NCBI GenBank assembly: GCA_034696485.1
Contig: JAQIWT010001308.1
Span: 1-11,396 of the forward strand
Source of the DNA: Isohypsibius dastychi
Lineage: Eukaryota > Tardigrada > Eutardigrada > Parachela > Isohypsibiidae
Direction: 5' to 3'
Length of the DNA: 11,396 nt
Every line of letters starts with the position of its first letter. Position 1 is the stretch's first letter. A program made the position numbers and the translations under genes. Shown here piece after piece: positions 7,601 through 11,396 of the stretch. The notes beneath the pieces are model-generated. The model saw only the letters and a program-made list of their open reading frames with translations. It had not been told where the DNA came from and did not search any database.

Positions 7601-10600
7601 CATATTCCGGCGGAAGGAAGAATGTGAAAATGTGAGGAGGAAGCTGATGCGCTCCGGGGATAACATTTCCCGCCCCGAACGATTATAATGGTTTTGACAG
7701 TTTTTTTGTTTGCAGATGAAATTCTTTTCAAGTATTCTTTTCGTTTTCACGCACTTTGCGGAGGAGAACACTTTTTTGGAGAATGAGTTCGAGTGGATCA
7801 CTTCAGCTGGGAAAAACGTCTCGAGTTACCCTTTTTTCCGACTCGCAAATTGATTTGTAAAAAATGTTGCTGACGTCCGTTGATATCCTCGAATTTGTTC
7901 GTCGCTGAATCAATTTCATAATTAATTTTTTTCACTAAGTTTTTTATTTTATTTTGGATATAAGATTTCGGAGAAAATATTGTTAATATAGTGAGAGAAT
8001 ATTTTTTAATTTGAGCGGAATATAATTCATGACTGACTGTGACTGTAAATTTGCGGGGTTATTGATTTCTAAGAGGAAGGAGCTTTCATTGAAAACCTAT
8101 CATTATCGAGTCCATGTTCCTGCATTTTGTGTATTTTTTGTAATTTACGGCCTAACTAGCTGCAGCTGTTTCCTTTCTTTTTTGACTGATCTATTTGTCC
8201 AGCGGCTTAATGTTTGCTCCAGCTCGACTCTTCCCCTTCCTTCCGCTTCCTTCGAACTAATTCAACCCCTCCTCGTATTTCCGACACATAAAAGAGCGAC
8301 GCGTTCCACTCGACAGTTTCTGAACAAAAAAATGCAGAAACTGAAACGATCGAAGAATCATCCATCATTTCTTTTAGCCGTTAGAAAAAAAGTAGAGAAA
8401 CAATGAGAATATCACACTTGTTTGTGAATTTTTCTAAGCTGCAAAAAAAAATCGAACTTTATTTGAGTTATTGAGGAAAGTCGTAATTCCAGTCATCAAA
8501 AACAGAAGATCACTCGCAGAAATGAGACTTTCAATTTCATATCATTTCAGATATATTTTTCAGGATTTTTGAATTATTTGATAATGTTGAAAAGTCAGAC
8601 GGTTTTTTCGATCAAATAGCTAATAGATCGTTAATTTTTTGAATTGTATTTGAAACAAGAATAATTTGCCAGTTTTTACATGTGATGTACCTTTGTGATC
8701 ATATTTCATTTCTTACAGTATCCTCGCGCAAAACACAAGTTTCGGGTCCATACCTACTCAAGTCCGGCATTCTGCGATCATTGCGGCTCATTACTCTATG
8801 GATTGATCCATCAAGGAATGAAATGTGAAGGTAAGCGCCAGATTTCCCTTTCCACTCAAGTCAGATTTTCTGATCGTCATTGTTCATCTGTGGTTTAAGA
8901 AATGCTTTCTAAACTTCATTCAATTTGATTTTTTGCAAAATTTTTTGCATTTATAACAGGGAAGAACTGAAAATTTCTGACGTCAAAAAGCTCTTGGTTT
9001 ATCGATTAATAATAAAAGAAAACATTTCCGCGAAAGTGGCATGAATTTCATTAATGGAATGATTAAAAAATTAAGAATTAAACAGATGGAAATTCCTTAT
9101 TGATTTGAGTGTGAAGCTGAAGGTAACTTGTCGCGTAAAAGACATCTCTGTGGGATATTAGGACAGGCGAGTTGACCCTCGGGATTCTCGTGGAAAATGT
9201 ATGTTGATTAGCTTGACAACAAGACTCGCCAACCGGGAATTGTTACTCGCATTTATTCACTGGAATAATTCAAATTCATCTCGCTAGAGAAATGAACTCT
9301 TTTGATACATGTTCACGCTTTTCTTGACTTCCCGGAAGCACGGTCTGCATTAGTATGGAGACAGTGGGAAAGAATTCAGTGTTGTATTTTTATTCTCAAC
9401 TGAATTTAGAAACAACTGCTGTGACTCCATTGAAATGGAATCCGGTTTTTTTCTGAGCTGAAATTTCATAGTCTTTTCGTGACCAGAATACGAAGAGATG
9501 TTTTCTTTTCCGATTAATGGGGTACTTGGCTGAAGCAAAGAGAAGCAAAGAGCAAGAAACTGAACATTTATCGAAGCCTTGAGTGACCCATTGAGTGCAA
9601 TGGAAGAAGATCGGGCCTGCTCCACCGGATAATGGGAAGCAATTAACAGCAGCTGTTTTTTAATAGCGCCCTTGAACAGTGCTCGTTTTTCTGAGTGCCT
9701 CGGGTTTTGATTGTTCGATACTTACTTTTTTGACGATCTTGACAGGGTGAAATATTGTTGAAAATATTCGACCAACGAGTTCAGGTTTTTGAAGCTGGAA
9801 ATTTCAACAGGAAATGATAGTGAACCGGAACTTGAGAACGTTGAATTTTTTGACACTCACATTTTTTGTCGGCATGAATCAGGTGTTTTTTCTGAATGGT
9901 GCTCAGATGTGGTGGTTGGAATAATGGAACCATGGTACACCACTTGAACCAGCATTATTGTCGATATTTCAGGCATGAAAAATGTCCGGCTGAATTAATT
10001 CAGCGGCGTGGTTGTTGTTGAAACAGTACTGTTAACGTAGAATGTGACTGGAAAAAATTTCAGGATATTTTCAGCAGTAGTTGTATTGTAGATCCAAAAA
10101 ACAACAAATCTTATATTTAAAATTTAAAACATAAGACTCGTTTTTTATTACGAGAATTGAATTCAATTTTTTTAGGACATTTATATCAAACCGTTTTTGT
10201 CATGTTTGGTTATTTGAACGGATTTTTAATAACTGAATTTATGTATATAAAAGTTTTTTGTTGATTTATCATTTTCTTTCCTTTCAAAGTTCTGTGGTGA
10301 TGATAGAAATATATTGTAGCGTTTGGTGGCTATTTGTTGTTGTTTTTCGTGGGTGTTGTACCATACCAGACGGAAAACTATTTATGACAACCATGATGTA
10401 AAACGATATCTTATTTTTACAGCATGTGATATGAACAGTCACAAAAAGTGCGTCCAGAATGTGCCTGATCTGTGCGGATGTGATTACACGGAACGACGAG
10501 GCAGGATACGTCTGACAATTACGTACGACGAGAACTCGTTTCTCTGGGTCACCGGTGAGCAAAATATTTCACAGTATTGGAACATTTTTTTATGTTTTGT

Positions 10601-11387
10601 TTTCGAGTCGGAAAATCAGACTTCCGGTAGTTGTTGTCAGAATTTTTTATGACGGATGGCGGAAACTGGGCATTTGACGTGCGGAATCGCTTTTGCCATT
10701 CGTAGAGATAATGGTCGTTATTCGCGCGTTTGAAGGAGGAAATGCACTTTTTCACGCATCGCTTCCCGTTGCGATATGAGTTGCAAAATGCGTCTCTGTA
10801 AACGTTGTGACAGAGCAGGGAAAAAACAGGAAAACAAAAATGAGCTGTTCTCTTTTATGAACTCTATCCGAATCATTTGAGCGGAAAAAGGCATCTCCAT
10901 TACTCGGATTTTTTGAGCTGGTCTGATTTGACAGAAACGCTTACATTTATGGGATTGCGGAATTTGTTGACGTGGAATAACTGAAGATCGTTACAAAAAA
11001 TGATGGGATTTTTCTAAGCCGGAAGTCTTTTTGTTTTATTATTTAATTTCATCGACTTAGTTTCAAACGAAGGGAAATCTTATCTTCTGTCTTTTTAAAG
11101 CCCCAAAAAATAATGGAATACAGAGGGATAATTTCCGGTCGGTGACCCGTTAAAAACGTGGGGTATAATCTCGAATGTTATTTGTGAGATTTCTATCAAA
11201 TTCCCCAGCTCAATATGTCTTGTCTTGCAGTGCATGAAGCGCGAAATTTGATCCCCATGGACCCGAATGGAGCATCGGACCCCTACGTCAAACTGAAGCT
11301 CATTCCTGATCCCGATGGAAAAACCAAGCAGAAAACCAAAACTGTCAAAGTCAATCTCAATCCCACATGGGAGGAGAAATTCTCATT
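4673..11387 (+). CDS. PKC (PRKCA/Pkc53E/pkc-2 type): Conventional protein kinase C, N-terminal regulatory half (3' end outside window)
   Basis: This serine/threonine kinase is switched on at membranes by Ca2+, diacylglycerol and phosphatidylserine. Coding exons: 4673-4863, 5482-5513, 6244-6326, 8719-8830, 10423-10554, 11231-11387. Donors are GTAAGC, GTAAAC, GTAAGT, GTAAGC, GTGAGC and GTAAGA; every acceptor is T-rich and ends in CAG or TAG-type AG. Joined, they give 235 residues plus 2 nt. The order is a charged N-terminus (1-26), pseudosubstrate [10 protein letters not shown] (27-36), C1A (43-92), C1B (108-157) and a C2 domain from about 165. Both C1 domains keep the full H-X12-C-X2-C-X13-C-X2-C-X4-H-X2-C-X7-C zinc pattern. 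A C2 directly after C1B, with MDPNG and [13 protein letters not shown], identifies a conventional rather than a novel or atypical PKC. ATG 4673 has A at -3 and is the first ATG after the in-frame TAA at 4622. The rest of C2, the hinge and the kinase domain (about 430 residues) lie downstream of the window. Confidence 0.97.
4751..4780 (+). other. PKC pseudosubstrate segment
   Basis: Residues 27-36 read [10 protein letters not shown]. Basic residues surround Ala31 at the place where a substrate would carry Ser or Thr. In the family this segment sits in the kinase active site and keeps the enzyme off until lipid binding pulls it away. All key features are intact. Confidence 0.95.
4864..5481 (+). 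other. PKC intron 1 (618 nt)
   Basis: The donor is GTAAGC and the acceptor is TTTCTTTTCAG. It is AT-rich with no supportable coding content. It holds two ACCGGAAGT sites (5045-5053 and 5287-5295) and a perfect TGACGTCA palindrome at 5317-5324. Confidence 0.93.
5317..5324. promoter_or_regulatory. Perfect CRE-like palindrome in PKC intron 1
   Basis: TGACGTCA is the full consensus for CREB/ATF-type bZIP factors. It lies about 650 bp downstream of the PKC start codon. Use as an enhancer element is inferred, not shown. Confidence 0.3.
5514..6243 (+). other. PKC intron 2 (730 nt)
   Basis: The donor is GTAAAC and the acceptor is TTTTTTATTGCAG. It is AT-rich, with T and A runs and no recognisable gene or repeat. 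ORFs in it are short and have no family resemblance. An ACTTCCGG octamer lies at 5523-5530. Confidence 0.92.
8214..8331 (+). promoter_or_regulatory. Candidate internal core promoter in PKC intron 3
   Basis: A C+T-rich tract (about 8214-8280) is followed by CATAAAAG (8287-8294) and, 28 bp downstream of its first base, by an initiator-like ACAGTT (A at 8315). An ATG follows at 8332. This spacing fits a TATA/Inr promoter. It could drive a shorter PKC transcript, but the motifs are degenerate and chance occurrence is possible. Confidence 0.25.
8332..8391 (+). other. Candidate alternative first coding exon of PKC
   Basis: ATG 8332 opens a 20-codon basic peptide ([20 protein letters not shown]) ending at a GTAGAG donor at 8392. 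A second possible donor, GTTAGA, is at 8380. Both leave phase 0, which is the phase needed to join the C1B exon at 8719. The product would lack the pseudosubstrate and C1A. This is a hypothesis from frame and spacing only; the ORF itself stops at 8403-8405 if not spliced. Confidence 0.18.
8978..8985. promoter_or_regulatory. Perfect CRE-like palindrome in PKC intron 4
   Basis: This is a second exact TGACGTCA in the same gene, about 150 bp after the C1B exon. Any regulatory role is inferred. Confidence 0.27.
9533..9552 (+). repeat. Short tandem duplication, 2 x 10 bp
   Basis: AAGCAAAGAG occurs twice in direct succession inside PKC intron 4. It is probably simple slippage. Confidence 0.6.
9989..10004. 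repeat. 16-bp perfect palindrome
   Basis: GCTGAATTAATTCAGC is its own reverse complement and lies in PKC intron 4. It could be a dimeric transcription-factor site with an AATTAATT core, or chance. Confidence 0.45.
10497..11387 (+). other. C2 domain, N-terminal half (two exons, truncated by window)
   Basis: Residues about 165-235 read RGRIRL, then [29 protein letters not shown] and KQKTKT. The Ca2+-ligand aspartates of loop 1 are present (D194, D200). The basic face thought to bind PIP2/phosphatidylserine is kept (K204, K206, K216, K218). The second Ca2+ loop, with its aspartate cluster, lies after the window. The exon ends at phase 2 (TT|GTAAGA), consistent with a following Phe or Leu codon. 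Confidence 0.93.
10555..11230 (+). other. PKC intron 5 (676 nt)
   Basis: The donor is GTGAGC and the acceptor is TGTCTTGCAG. There is no coding content. CCGGAAGT octamers lie at 10620-10627 (reverse orientation) and 11019-11026. Confidence 0.93.
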
Positions 11388-11396
11388 GTAAGACCT

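Larger units (their letters stand above)
6327..8718 (+). other. PKC intron 3 (2392 nt), with a possible internal promoter
   Basis: The donor is GTAAGT and the acceptor is CATTTCTTACAG. Most of it is AT-rich and featureless. A G+C-richer, purine-rich patch lies at about 7610-7680, and a pyrimidine-rich, promoter-like patch at 8214-8330. A 125-codon frame at 8029-8406 overlaps the latter but has no known domain. Confidence 0.92.
8831..10422 (+). other. PKC intron 4 (1592 nt)
   Basis: The donor is GTAAGC and the acceptor is TATTTTTACAG. It is AT-rich with no supportable gene. It contains a perfect TGACGTCA at 8978-8985, a 10-bp tandem duplication AAGCAAAGAG at 9533-9552 and a 16-bp perfect palindrome at 9989-10004. 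Confidence 0.93.
8734..10475 (+). other. C1B diacylglycerol-binding domain (two exons)
   Basis: Residues 108-157 are encoded by exons 4 and 5. The zinc ligands H108, C121, C124, C138, C141, H146, C149 and C157 are all present. P118, Q134 and Y129 are kept. Tyr at the Y129 position, rather than Trp, is typical of conventional PKCs and gives lower diacylglycerol affinity than novel PKCs. The codon for A140 is split G + CA. Confidence 0.95.

Noticed and set aside
7473-7688. 71-codon frame in a G+C-richer patch of intron 3 as a cassette exon
   Set aside because: The encoded peptide matches no PKC insert I know, and no well-formed acceptor and donor pair flanks it in a useful phase.
8029-8406. 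125-codon open frame in PKC intron 3 as an independent nested gene
   Set aside because: It has no recognisable domain, is low-complexity in parts and lies fully inside an intron on the same strand. Only its last part is kept, as a speculative alternative exon.
9350-9625. 91-codon minus-strand frame in PKC intron 4
   Set aside because: The product has no recognisable domain and no promoter or splice signals. It is probably chance.
10284-10562. 92-codon minus-strand frame
   Set aside because: It lies antisense to PKC exon 5 and its intron, so it is a shadow frame.
1-11396. tRNA, rRNA, CRISPR array, bacterial operon or viral gene
   Set aside because: I saw no cloverleaf, rRNA signature, regular spaced repeats or viral protein motifs on either strand by eye. 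A covariance-model scan could still find a small RNA.

Overview
This is eukaryotic, animal-type DNA. Two intron-containing protein genes lie head to head, and both run off the window. I see no bacterial, viral or CRISPR features. Both genes have the architecture of invertebrate animal genes: GT-AG introns, T-rich acceptors, exons of 32 to 252 nt and AT-rich non-coding DNA. The transporter reads like an ecdysozoan or arthropod-type homologue, but I cannot name the species from the sequence.

Left part (1-2986, minus strand): a proton-coupled oligopeptide transporter of the SLC15/POT (PTR2) family. I rebuilt 17 exons that give about 650 residues. They run from the start codon at 2986-2984 through transmembrane helices 1-9 and the large animal-specific extracellular domain, to the first residues of helix 10 at the window edge. 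Helices 10-12 are missing. Sixteen introns separate the exons, and fifteen of them are only 50-74 nt long.

Middle (2987-4672): an intergenic region of about 1.7 kb that must hold both 5' ends. Inside it is a 142-bp fold-back element with 27-bp terminal inverted repeats flanked by TA, which looks like a MITE. The half nearer the kinase gene is richer in G+C and promoter-like, with a possible 5'-UTR splice acceptor 66 nt before the start codon.

Right part (4673-11387, plus strand): the first six coding exons of a conventional protein kinase C (PKC alpha/beta, Pkc53E, pkc-2 class). They encode the pseudosubstrate, C1A, C1B and the first half of the Ca2+-binding C2 domain, 235 residues in all. 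The rest of C2 and the whole kinase domain lie beyond the window. Its introns are long (618-2392 nt), unlike those of its neighbour. The 2.4-kb third intron holds a core-promoter-like stretch followed by a short ORF that could splice in frame to the C1B exon.

Functional picture: one gene moves di- and tripeptides with protons across a plasma membrane. The other is a Ca2+/diacylglycerol-activated signalling kinase. Mammalian PEPT1 activity is reported to respond to PKC, but nothing in the sequence proves a functional link here. I found no plainly new system. The best items for follow-up are the fold-back element, the possible internal PKC promoter and two ambiguous splice choices in the transporter.
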